Shown: piece by piece, positions 36,168 to 46,111 of the stretch
Position numbering within the stretch: position 1 is the first letter of the stretch
Layout: each line of letters begins with the position of its first letter
Assembly: GCA_023614405.1 (NCBI GenBank)
Contig: CM042689.1
Coordinates: forward strand, 310,721,132-310,785,131
Length of the DNA: 64,000 nt
Direction: 5' to 3'
Source of the DNA: Avena insularis
Taxonomy: Eukaryota; Streptophyta; Magnoliopsida; Poales; Poaceae
Translations under genes and position numbers: made by a program
Notes under the pieces: model-generated
Database searches by the model: none
Seen by the model: the letters and a program-made list of their open reading frames with translations, nothing else
Told to the model about the DNA's origin: nothing

Positions 36168-37093
36168 TGTGCCTATTTGTGTGTGCTGCTGTTGGTTTAA
36201 GCAGCATGCTTTTGTTTGAACTGTGTTTATGTTGGCTGCTTAGCAGCGTTTGTGTTGAACCTCTGCCTTATCAAGTTTGTGTTGAACCTTGCTTAATTAG
36301 TTGCTTGTTATGTTTCTACATTTTAGATGCTTAATTAGTTTGTGTTGAACCTTGCTTAATTAGTTGCTTGTTATGTTTCTACATTCTAGATGCTTACTAT
36401 CTACATTTGTTTTTGTACATGCTGGTGTGTGGTGGGATTTCCTATTTCGGAAAGGTTCAAGGGAAATAGTTAAGGAATTGAGAAATAGATGCTGGTATAT
36501 ATTTGCTACCAAATTGGGAAAAAAGGAATGAATGAGGTGAGCCTGGAAGAGGTAGACAAAGGAAGAAAAGAGGGAGGGGGAGAGGGAGGGTTCTTTGATT
36601 TGTTACCAAATTGGGTTGGCTGGTTGCGTTGCCCTATTGTAGCCTTATTTTTCTCTTCTTTCCTTTTTCATATAGTTTTTGATTTACAAACAAGCCTATT
36701 TTGTCTCACCTGAACCTCTTTTTCCAAAAAATGACAAATCTACAAAAAGCCTGTTTTGTCTCAGCTGACCCTCTTTCCTTCACGAAATAACCTCAATATT
36801 TTTACACATTCTAAAATACGCAGACTTAGCCCAGCCCAGCTCATGTTCCCGTGCCCGTGTTATCGCTGCAGCGGCTGCTTTCTTATTTGGGCCGGCCCAA
36901 CCGCGCCCAGCAGACGCGCACGGGTATGACAGCGTAGACGCGTTAGGTATTTACTATTTAGTCACTCCACGGTCGCCTCCACCCACGACTCACCTCCTAT
37001 CCCTCGTCACATGAGCGCCTCCACACGACAACAACCTCAAAAATTCCATCGAGGACCGCCTCCAATATTCAACGCCTGCGACGACACAGGTTC
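36168..37093. other. 3' region of the zf-XS-like gene and intergenic DNA
   Basis: A 63-bp unit (agtttgtgttgaaccttgct...) is duplicated in tandem at 36274-36399 in the probable 3' UTR. The rest is AT-rich to 36800. From 36830 to 37093 the sequence is GC-rich with 'ggcccaaccgcgcccag' and a C-rich leader before the B3 pseudogene start. No other gene is recognised. Confidence 0.5.
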
Positions 37094-38336
37094 ATGGATC
37101 AGAGATTCATGGACCAGGTATGTTTTCGCCAACTCCTATATGAAATTCTAGAACGAGTGATGTACAGAAATTTCATCAGATCTAGAGGAAATACAATCAA
37201 ATTTTAAACATGCATGACGATCATAATTGTGTAGATCAGATCTACATATGAAATAGTACAATAACACTCTATTATATGTTAGCACTGAAAGCATGTCGTG
37301 TCAGATCTATATGTACTATTAAGAAAATTGTACTTCCTCTGTTTCAAAATATAAGATGTTTTAGTTTTGTGAACAAAATGTATCTAGATTTAATTTAGTG
37401 TGTAGATTCACTTCAAACTTGAGTGAACCTACATACTAAAAGAAGTCTAGATACATTTGCTTTACAAAACTAAATCATCTTATATTTTAAAACAGAGGGA
37501 GTATTATCTAATGGACACTACTCGATGCTTTGGAATATCATGCGTGTTTATGAACATGCAAACCGTGTTCAAGTATCTAAAATAAGTGGTGGTAGAATAT
37601 AGATTTCTTTATTCTAAAAAGTTTGTGTACATGACACTTTCTGGTTAGGTGGAGGAGTATGCTCGCACTCGTCATGTTCGTGCCGCTCTTAAGTTGTATA
37701 TACCTCTGCATATAAGAGGTATGTAATGTAAAATAAAAAAATCAATGCAGTTATAATATTGCTGCTTATGTATGTATTTGTTACATGCTGGTCCCGGAAT
37801 AAAGTTCGAGAAAGAATTTGAATGTTTCTGCCATTATGGCAACCGTGTAGCGATGGATGATGCCGAAATTAATGTACTGAAGTATCGAGTTGATAAAAAC
37901 CTCCCAAAAAGACCATTTTATGTATGCACCATAAATAAATCAAACAGCTTGAAAGGCAAAGCAAAAATGGTAAAACTTTTAAACTAGTAACAATTTATCA
38001 AAATGTTACATTACTACTATTAGGTACTAACATTTGTATGTATATATTGATGTAATCTATATGCAGTACTTTTCGAGGATCTTCACCATGGAGCATATTG
38101 TTCCATATATTGAACTACCAGCAAACATTTAAGTATTTTGGAACAATATGGAAGTTGCAAAAGTTAAAATGGTGATGAGCAAGTCAAACACTAGAGGCAA
38201 ACTAAAATATGGTGCCATGATAACATCAAAGTGGATGGAGGTTGTGAACAAGTTTGATATGAGAGCTGGTGACATCTTTGTGTTTTAGTTCCGTGGTAGC
38301 TTGGCTGGCCTCAAGCTCCTTATTAATCGTTTGTGA
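37094..38336 (+). pseudogene. B3 DNA-binding-domain protein, broken
   Basis: Likely exons: 37094-37117 (MDQRFMDQ), 37649-37718 (VEEYARTRHVRAALKLYIPL), about 37775-37969 (GIKFEKEFECFCHYGNRVAM, then LPKRPFYVCTINKSN), and 38067-38336. The last exon contains KLKYGAMITSKWMEVVNKF, DMRAGDIFVF and AGLKLLINRL, the C-terminal half of a plant B3 domain (W...F..GD.FVF.F....L.L.I). Stops at 38130-38132 (TAA) and 38286-38288 (TAG) interrupt it, and the third exon lacks an obvious acceptor. B3 proteins bind DNA as transcription factors; this copy would be truncated before the second half of the fold. A Stowaway MITE sits in the first intron. Confidence 0.65.
37333..37501. mobile_element. Stowaway-type MITE, 169 bp
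   Basis: Inverted ends CTTCCTCTGTTTCAAAATAT and ATATTTTAAAACAGAGGGAG, flanked by TA on both sides (37331-37332, 37502-37503). It lies in the first intron of the B3 pseudogene. Confidence 0.9.
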
Positions 38337-39302
38337 AATCAACATGCAGACCATGCAATGTTGGCATGTGTCCACAATTGCCACAAAGTGTTTCTAGCCA
38401 ACTTAGTAATCACTAAGTTGATGAATTGAAAGTCCTTCGAAGGAGTTTCTAGCCAAGGCTATAGATCTCTATAGGTTGGCTAGAAAGTCCTTCATCAACT
38501 TAATGCTTATGTGATGATAGAATAGTACTATAATTTATAAGTTAAGTCTTATCTCATTTTTATGACTTAATATTACATTAAAAAGTACTAGTGTTAGACC
38601 TGAATGATGCATACATTACCCCTCCCAAAATCATAACTAAGAATAGTGAAATATTCATATTGTTTAAATTACAAATTCATAAGCCATGTTTTGATGTATT
38701 GATGCTAGCTAAATGGACTCAAATTTGGCACAAGGGTGTATCACCACGTGCCTAATGATGCTAGCATTGTATCTAGCCTAATGATGCTAGCATTGTACCA
38801 CAACTATGCCACAAGTGTGATAGGTCTAGATCTGCCACAAGTGTGCTATGACTTTGGATGATGCACACTTGTAGCACGTATAGCCTCATGCCAACATTGC
38901 ATGGGTTCTTGACCCATGAGAGTTGTCTATGAACACCTTCATCATCTTTGTGGTTGTATGAGTCAATACTTGGTCAACGTGATCCCACCTAGTTGTTATA
39001 TCAAACTATACAACTACTATGCCAAATCATGACATTGATTCTAAGTATATAAGTGGTATGCCCATGGCATGATGGACACTTGTGCCTCATATATCCAAAC
39101 ATTGCATTGGGATCTAGACCCATGGCATGATGCATATTCCATATTTCTGGCTAAGTTTCTCTCCTTTTATTCTTTCTTAAAGTGGGAAAACGTGGTCATG
39201 ATCCTTGTGTTCATGCCATCCCACGAACGGATCGTCATCTGTGCGACTCGCTCCAGTTTGTAACAACAGAACCGGAGCTAGACCTATGACTAAATCAACC
39301 AA
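38337..39302. repeat. Degenerate and inverted copies of the ~176-bp repeat
   Basis: Direct phrases (catgcaatgttggcatg) at 38357 mix with inverted ones (taggttggctagaaa at 38475; gccaacattgcatgggttc and gtatgagtcaatacttggtcaacg at 38890-38980). A ~250-bp block, 38550-38800, recurs at 52690-52930. No gene is recognised. Confidence 0.6.
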
Positions 39303-40604
39303 CTAAAACGGCGAACTGCTAACCTGACGAAACTGAAACTCTGACAGACTAACACCTAAACTGAAGCCGAGCGCGTCGAGCGTGGCGTCCAACTTCGCGT
39401 TCCAGGCTCTAGCCTCTAGGTACCTGACGGAGTCCGTAGAGTGGCTTGTGCAGGCGCATCGCCTAGCGCCCCTGGCCAGCAGACCCACCCGTGGTGCGCG
39501 GCGAGCGCCAGCAGGAGCCACACGGACTCCAGCCGTGCAACAGGCGCAAAGGTGTCCACGACGTCGATGCCCTGCTGCTTCACATATCCCTTTTGGCGAC
39601 CAGGCGAGGCGGGTGTTTGGCTGCACGATGCCGTCCATGGTGCGCGCGTGTGGTCATCGGGTGCGCCTCACGGTGAGGCAGATGTGATGGCGGCGCGACT
39701 TCATCTTTGGGTGTCGGAGAGGCTAGCTCGATGCGCGAGGATGACGCTGCCCGCGACGTGTGCTCTGCGGGAGCTGGTATCGATGGAGAGATGATGCCGG
39801 CGAGTCCTTGCCTGCCACCTCAGGTGTAGCGGTACGCAGTGGAGTCGAGTCGAGTGCACATAGCAGTCCACCGTGAACGCCGTGCTCACAGGGTTGTTCT
39901 CGTGCGTGCTCCAGTCCAAGATCGCGTCCTCATCAAAGACTACGTTCCGTGTGCGTGCACACGCTTGGCGATGGGATCGTAGACACGGTAGCCTTTGGTG
40001 CCGCTCTCGTAGCCGATGAAGACCATTGGCGTGCTCCGGTCGTCCAGCTTATTCAGGTGAAGACGCGCGCTCTTCACGTACATGCGCGACGTAGCCAAAG
40101 CTCCGCAGATACCAAGCCTCATATGGCGTCATGCCGGTGACGCTACGCGTGAACGCCCGGTTCAGGTTCAGCACGTAGACCGTTGTCAGCACGGTCTCGC
40201 CCCAGAAGTAATTTGGCATGCCCTTCGCCTTCATCATGCTTCTGGCCGCCGCTACGACCGTCTGGTTGCGCCGTGCGATCACCCCGTTCTGCTGGGGTGA
40301 TTACGGCTCCGTGAGGTGGCGCTTGACGCCGGTGTTGGCGCACTGTGCACAACGAACATGGCCAAAACATGAACTCACCGGTGCGGTCCGTGCGCAGTAC
40401 TCGGAGCTTGCGCCCACTCTCCGCTCGCCGGTGCAGATTGATCCTCGGTGGCCGACGTGAAGGTGCGGTGCGCACCCCCATCGACGGTGATCTAAACGGA
40501 GTCCAAATCGACATCAAGCGCAGGCTTCGCCAAGGCACACGCTCCTCGTTGCAGTGAAAGGCTTCACTGGCAAATTCAGAGCGAGTGTGATTGTGAGAGA
40601 ACAA
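39303..40604 (-). pseudogene. pol: Copia pol fragment (integrase and RT), degraded
   Basis: Reading on the minus strand: LRVLRTDRTGEF (integrase core) near 40400, then RRNQTVVAAARSMMKAKGMP and WGETVLTTVYVLN, DRSTPMVFIGYESGTKGYRV, then after a degraded gap [20 protein letters not shown] and WNAKLDATLDALGF from the RT. Frames shift repeatedly and the YVDD region, gag and LTRs are missing. It is a different Copia family from the one at 7-24 kb, with GC-rich codon use. It sits within inverted copies of the ~176-bp repeat. Confidence 0.75.
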
Positions 40605-40772
40605 ACAGAGACAAGTATTTTGTGCTGCTCAAACTTCCTAGTCTAGGGTGACATTATAGACCTACATATATCTGAGTTAGTTAGAAACACCTTGATCACC
40701 TTCTGGTTGAATGAGTCAATGATTGGTCAACGTGTGATCCCAACTAGTTATTAGATGTAACTATATCATTGC
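40605..40772. repeat. Inverted partial repeat unit
   Basis: The text 'gaaacaccttgatcacc...gaatgagtcaatgattggtcaacg...gatccca' is the reverse complement of the repeat that begins in direct orientation at 40773, so the array edge is an inverted junction. Confidence 0.6.
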
Positions 40773-43000
40773 ACTCTTATAGCTAGATCTATCAAGTGGG
40801 TGGGATCATGTTGTCCAGGTGTAGTGACTCACACAACCACTAAGTTGATGATGGTGGTTCTAGCCAGCCCACAGAGGTCTAGACCCCATACAATTTTGGC
40901 ATGGCCCCACATTTGCCACAGGCTAGTGTGTGTCATGGCTTGACAGACTCAAAATTATAGCTAGATCTAGCAAATAGGTAGGATCATGTTTGCCAGGTGT
41001 GATGACACATACAAAAAACGTTGGTGAAGGTGTTTCTATCCAGCCTAGAGAGGTGTCTAGACCCTATGCATGCAATGTTGGCATGGCCCCACATTTTCCA
41101 CAAGCTAGTGTGTGTCATGCCTTGGCATAACACTCTTATAGCTAGATCTATCAAGTGGGTGGGATCATGTTTCCAGGTGTAGTGACTCACACAACCACTA
41201 AGTTGATGATGGTGGTTCTAGCCAACCCAGAGAGGTCTAGACCCCATGCAGTGTTAGTATGGCCCCACATTTGCCACAAGCTAGTGTGTGTCATGGCTTG
41301 GCATAGAAAAATTATAGCTAGATCTAGCAAGTAGGTAGGATCATGTTGGCCAGGTGTAGTGACTCACACAGCCACTAAGTTGATGATGGTGTTTCTAGCC
41401 AACCCAAAGAGGTCTAGATACCATGCAATGTTGGCATGGGCCCACATCTTCCACAAGCTAGTGTGTGTCATGGCCTGGCATAACACTCTTATAGCTAGAT
41501 CTATCAAGTGGGTGGGATCATGTTGGTCAGGTGTAGTGACTCACACAGCCACTAAGTTGATGATGGTGTTTCTAGCCAACCCAGAGAGGTCTAGATCCCA
41601 TGCAATGTTGGCATGGGCCCACATTTGCCACAAGCTAGTGTGTGTCATGGCTTGGCAGACTCAAAATTATAGCTAGATCTAGCAAGTAGGTAGGATCATG
41701 TTGGCCAGGTGTGATGACATATACAACAACAAGTTGGTGAAGGTGTTTCTATCCAGCCCAGAGAGGTGTCTAGACCCCATGGATGCAATGTTGGCATGGC
41801 TCCACATTTTCCACAAGCTAGTGTGTCATGCCTTGGCATAACACTCTTATAGCTAAATCTATCTGGTGGGTGGGATCATGTTGCCAGGTGTAGTGACTCA
41901 CACAACCGCTAAGTTGATGATGATGGTTCTATCCAACCCAGAGAGGTCTAGACCCCATGCAATGTTGGCATGGCCCCACATTTTCCACAAGCTAGTGTGT
42001 GTCATGGCTTGGAATAGAAAAATTATAGCTTGATTTAGCAAGTAGGTAGGATCATGTTGGCCAGGTGTAGTAACTCACACAGCCACTAAGTTGATGATGG
42101 TGTTTCTAGCCAACCCAAAGAGGTCTAGATCCCATGCAATGTTGGCATGGGCCCACATCTTCCAAAAGCTAATGTGTGCCATGGCTTGGCATAGCACTAT
42201 TATAGCTAGATCTATGAAGTGGGTGGGATCATGTTGGTCAGGTGTAGTCACTCACACAGCCACTAAGTTGATGATGGTGTTTCTAGCCAACCCAGAGAGG
42301 TCTAGATCCCATGCAATGTTGGCATGGGCCCACATAGTGTGTATCATGGCTTGGCATAGAAAAATTATAGCTAGATCTAGCAAGTAGGCAGGATCATGTT
42401 GGCCAGGTGCGATGACACATACAACAAGTTGGTCAAGGTGTTTCTATCCAGCCCACAAGTGTGTCTAGACCCCATGCAATGTTGAAATGGGCACACATCT
42501 ATCACAGTTGTGTGTGTCATGGCTTGGTATAGCGAAAGTATAGTTAGATCTATGAAGTAGGCATGGTCATGTTGGTTAGGTGTGATGACTCATACAACAA
42601 CAAGTTGGTGAAGGTGTTTCTATCTAGACCATAGAGGTCTAGACCCCATGCAATGTTGGTATGGCCACACATTTACCACAAGTGTGTGTCATGGCCTGGC
42701 ATAGCACTCTTATAGCTAGATCTATCAAGTGGGTGGGATCATGTTGGTCAGGTGTAGTGACTCACACATCCACTAAGTTAATGATGGTGTTTCTAGCCAA
42801 CCCAGAGAGGTCTAGATCCCATGCAATGTTGGCATGGGCCCACATCAACCACAGTTGTGTGTGTCATGGCTTGGCATAGCAAATTTATAGTTAGATCTAT
42901 CAAGTAGGTAGGATCATGTTGGCCAACTGTTTAGTCACATAACCACAAGTTGGTGAAGGTGTTTCTAGCCACCTAGAGAGGTCTAAAGCCCATGCAAAAA
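40773..43000. repeat. ~176-bp tandem array, 13 units, partly dimeric
   Basis: The anchor 'tagctagatct' or a variant recurs at 40786, 40964, 41145, 41321, 41498, 41676, 41856, 42032, 42209, 42374, 42547, 42719 and 42894, spacings 165-181. Each unit carries 'gggatcatgttgg', 'gtgactcacacaaccactaag', 'tttctagccaaccc', 'gaggtctagac', 'catgcaatgttggcatgg' and 'gtgtgtcatggcttggcat'. For the first ten units, two variants alternate (actcttatagctagatctatcaag then aaaattatagctagatctagcaag), giving a ~355-bp dimer. Any open frames inside are by-products of the repeat. Confidence 0.9.
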
Positions 43001-43664
43001 TTCAAAAAAAAATTAAAATTGTGTGAAACCTTGGACACCTTTAAAATTGCTTTGAGGTAGAGGATGCCATGTTTCAGCATGGAGCATGTCTCACATCACA
43101 AAGGTCTAACCCCTAGGCATCCTTACTAGACACCTTGATTTCTGGCCTAATTTGACCGGGCCACAAAAAATTCAAAAACATTAAAATTAGTGTGAAAACT
43201 TGTACATGTGTCTTAGTTTGTGTATGTTAGCATGTGTAAAAAATCCAGGTTGTTTCACGAAAGTCGAAAAAACACACTGCTAGGAAAAGAGGCCTAGGTG
43301 AGACCAAAAGGGTTGTTCGTAAATTTCTCAATTTTTCGATGTTCATCAAATGAACCCAAAAATTTTGCACATGCTATACCAATGGTGCCTGTCAAGAATA
43401 TGTAATTTATTTGAAAAAATATTGAAAATTTTAAAATAGCTATTTTGTTCAAATTTTTAAATAGAAAATAATAGGATAGAAGAAAAAAGTATGACTCGGC
43501 GTGCAGGCAACAAGCCAGCCCAACTCTACTCCCACGCCCGCGTCATGGCTGCGTCTGGGCGTCAAGTAGATTGGAGCGGGCCATCTTAATCCCGGGCATC
43601 AAACAGTAATTAGGCTCTTTGCCCTAACGAAAACCGTAAGCTAGGAAGGACTGGTGGGAGTTTA

Positions 43665-43707
43665 GTCCCACATCGCCCAGCGAGAAACGATTCTACCAGC
43701 TTATATA
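43665..43707 (+). promoter_or_regulatory. U6-type Pol III promoter, copy A
   Basis: Upstream sequence element GTCCCACATCG at 43665-43675, a 24-bp gap, then CTTATATA at 43700-43707. In plant U-snRNA genes a USE-TATA gap of about this length marks Pol III transcription (U6, U3), whereas Pol II genes have about ten more. Upstream RGCCCR-like boxes (gggcc) lie at about 43577-43590. Confidence 0.7.
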
Positions 43708-43730
43708 CCCTACATTCATGACATTGACAT

Positions 43731-43866
43731 GAGATTCTCTCAACGATTCAACCTCACACATATTGATGTCATTTATCTGCCTGTTGGACTACATATTAAA
43801 ATTGTTCGCTACACAGGCTTGCATCCTAGGCCAACTATGGTCTTCTAGTGTAGGTAGGCATATTTT
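43731..43866 (+). ncRNA. Putative Pol III transcript, copy A
   Basis: Predicted to start at the G about 30 bp after the TATA box and end in the T7 run at 43863-43869. It shares ctctcaac near the start and 'ttgcatcctaggccaac' with copies B and C but lacks the full inverted repeat they have. RNA class unknown. Confidence 0.4.
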
Positions 43867-44031
43867 TTTCATCCCCTTATGAAATACAATAACATTTTGC
43901 ATTTTGAATAAGTCTGCACGAATTTAATTACTTACCATCTTATATATACAAGCCTGTTTGTTTGCTGAACATCTACATGAAAAAAACTTACTAATTAATT
44001 CCGTAGTAGTTTTTTATTTTATATTCAAAAT

Positions 44032-45285
44032 TCAACTAATTTTTACAAACAATTCTCTAATATTTTTTGAATAGAGAATCCAACGAGTGTATCCATCCAT
44101 GAAACCATGGTGGAGTAGGTGCGCCTGCAGATTCCCGGAATTTGGGTCGATCACCCAGTTGAGTTTGCATCTTCTGCACGGACATGTTATATCTGTCTTG
44201 TTATTTCGTATCATGTCGGCCGTCGCACATTTCAAAAATCTAGCCACAATGCCTTCGCTCATTATGCGGACCATTTTTGCCTGCACGGTGTACACGGTAT
44301 AATTAGAAGTCTATTAGAACCACATAATGAATGCATGCATGCAATGGTCGATAGAAAATTTCGGCATGACCTATCCTAAAATTAGGACCTTTGCGAAATG
44401 CCAAAGTCTTGCCAAAATAGAAATGAATCAACATTTTGGCAAAACAAATGGCAACTTGTTCACATACAAACACAAGAGAGAGAGACCGAGATCCATACAC
44501 ACATGAACATATCATTATCCTCTCCATACACACATGCATGAGCATCATCGATACTCTCCATATATACACACATATGACCATATCGATCCTCTCCATACAC
44601 ACATCATGAGCATCGATCATCTACATGGACAACTTACCGAGATGAGAGACCAATCGCGAGAAGATGGAAAGGAGAGGTGCGCGCGAGACCGGAGAAGGAG
44701 ATAAGAGAGGAGATCTTCCTCTATTACTTATGTAACATCCAAGGCAAGTTCTACATGCTAAAAATGGTGAATGGGTATTGAGGTGGGAAGGAGAAGGATC
44801 CCGACTTGACCTAAGGAGGAAGAAGAAGGGGAAAGTGAAGTGTGGGGTGGTGGAGAGATGATCACATGATCACATATGTTTGTGCAGGTCGACACATCCG
44901 TGGCGCACATGGCCCCAGTGCGCCGCAGGGAAAAATCACATCCGTGGCGCACATGGCCAGAGTGCGCCATGGATGTTTATGCCCGTTTAAGGAGCAGAGG
45001 GGGCTTCACATAGGCGTAGCGCACTTGCCTCATGTGCTCTACGGCTATCCCCAACAACCGTAGCGCACCACCCAATGTAATGTGCGCTCTGGTGTCTTGA
45101 CATCTTGGCCGACAGGGCCCTGGCCCACACATATCTGTGGCGCATTATGGCCATGTGCGCCACTGTTGTTCTAGTTACTAGTAGGGTACTGCCCATAGGT
45201 GAGCCACGCCTGTTTTAGCCGTGGGGCACTTCAACCATGTGAGCCACGGATGTGCTGATTACCTATAGCTGTTTTCCTAGTAGTG
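44032..45285 (-). mobile_element. CACTA (En/Spm) terminus with transposase start
   Basis: On the minus strand the element starts CACTACTAGGAAAACAGC at 45285, a typical CACTA terminus. Inside, short subterminal repeats (ccgtggcgcacatggcc and its complement) recur at about 44899, 44942, 45130-45170 and 45245. From 44295 to 44032 an open frame gives DITCPCRRCKLNW and LQAHLLHHGFMDGYTRW, the transposase-associated (TAM) N-terminal domain of plant CACTA transposases. The rest of the transposase and the other terminus are missing: module A sequence starts at about 44040. Confidence 0.75.
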
Positions 45286-46111
45286 ATCAACGGGGTTTTG
45301 ACAACTTTGACCATGTATAACTAATTCCCAAAAAATCGAAAAAATACAAAACCATCGCACATAGTCATGTTATGTTACCTAGTTAGGTGGAAAAATCATA
45401 AACATGATAAAAAGAAATTTTGATGAAAAATCCTTCACAAACTGAACAACCTCGTCTGAGGTTACAAAGAGTTCAAAGGAGAGAGTAGAGGGTTTGGGGT
45501 TTTGAAAATGCAAAATATCAAAAACCCCACCATAGATTCATCTTGGAGTGACTAAGAAGGATTTGAATTTTGTTTTGCAATATCATGTTTTAAAGTTGTT
45601 TTATTAATCATTTCGTATAATAGCATATACTTTCAAAAATAATTTAATAATATGAATATTAATTCAAAAAATAGTGAGATTTCGTACTAATACTGTATAG
45701 GTAGAATAGATGCTAAGGACATTTATTTGGATGATTTGGACAAGGTCGAAAAATAAGATGCTTAGCAATGGGGTCGTTTCCCCTTGCTTTGGAGGCCATT
45801 TCTAGCACATTTTCGGTGGCAATGAGATGTACTTCATAAAATGACTAGGATTGATGAACTAACATGCATAATAGTACATAAAGCATTAAAACATCATAGA
45901 ACAAATCAATAAACTCTAAAAATATTGAATGTTCGTTCAAATTAGAATGTCAATTCAAATTCAAATTTGAATTCCGATTCAAATTCAAATTCACATCACA
46001 TAAGTTTTCACATCAAAGTACACAAACCAATACAACAATCAAGATTACATTAATGAAATATAGGTTTTCACATCAAAGTACAACAAACATAATGTTTCAA
46101 TGGTTCCCACT
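45286..46111. other. AT-rich unassigned sequence between CACTA and MULE
   Basis: It starts 'atcaacggggttttgacaac' and includes a direct repeat of 'ataggttttcacatcaaagtaca'-like text near 46000-46082 and a palindromic 'attcaaattcaaatttgaatt' at about 45955. It may hold the 3' terminus of the MULE, but no TIR was identified. Confidence 0.4.

Larger units (their letters stand above)
43001..44040. repeat. Repeat module A around the Pol III-type promoter
   Basis: About 1 kb shared in order with modules B and C: 'gtgtgaaaccttggacac', 'gatgccatgtttcagcatgg', 'gaccaaaagggttgttcg', 'caagaatatgtaatttattt', 'aacaagccagcccaact', then the promoter, putative RNA, T-run, and 'attcaaaattcaactaattttta'. No coding region is recognised. 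Confidence 0.8.

Noticed and set aside
36489..36713. ORF starting MLVYICYQIGKKG
   Set aside because: Low-complexity purine-rich frame downstream of a gene's 3' UTR, no family motif, no neighbouring exon.
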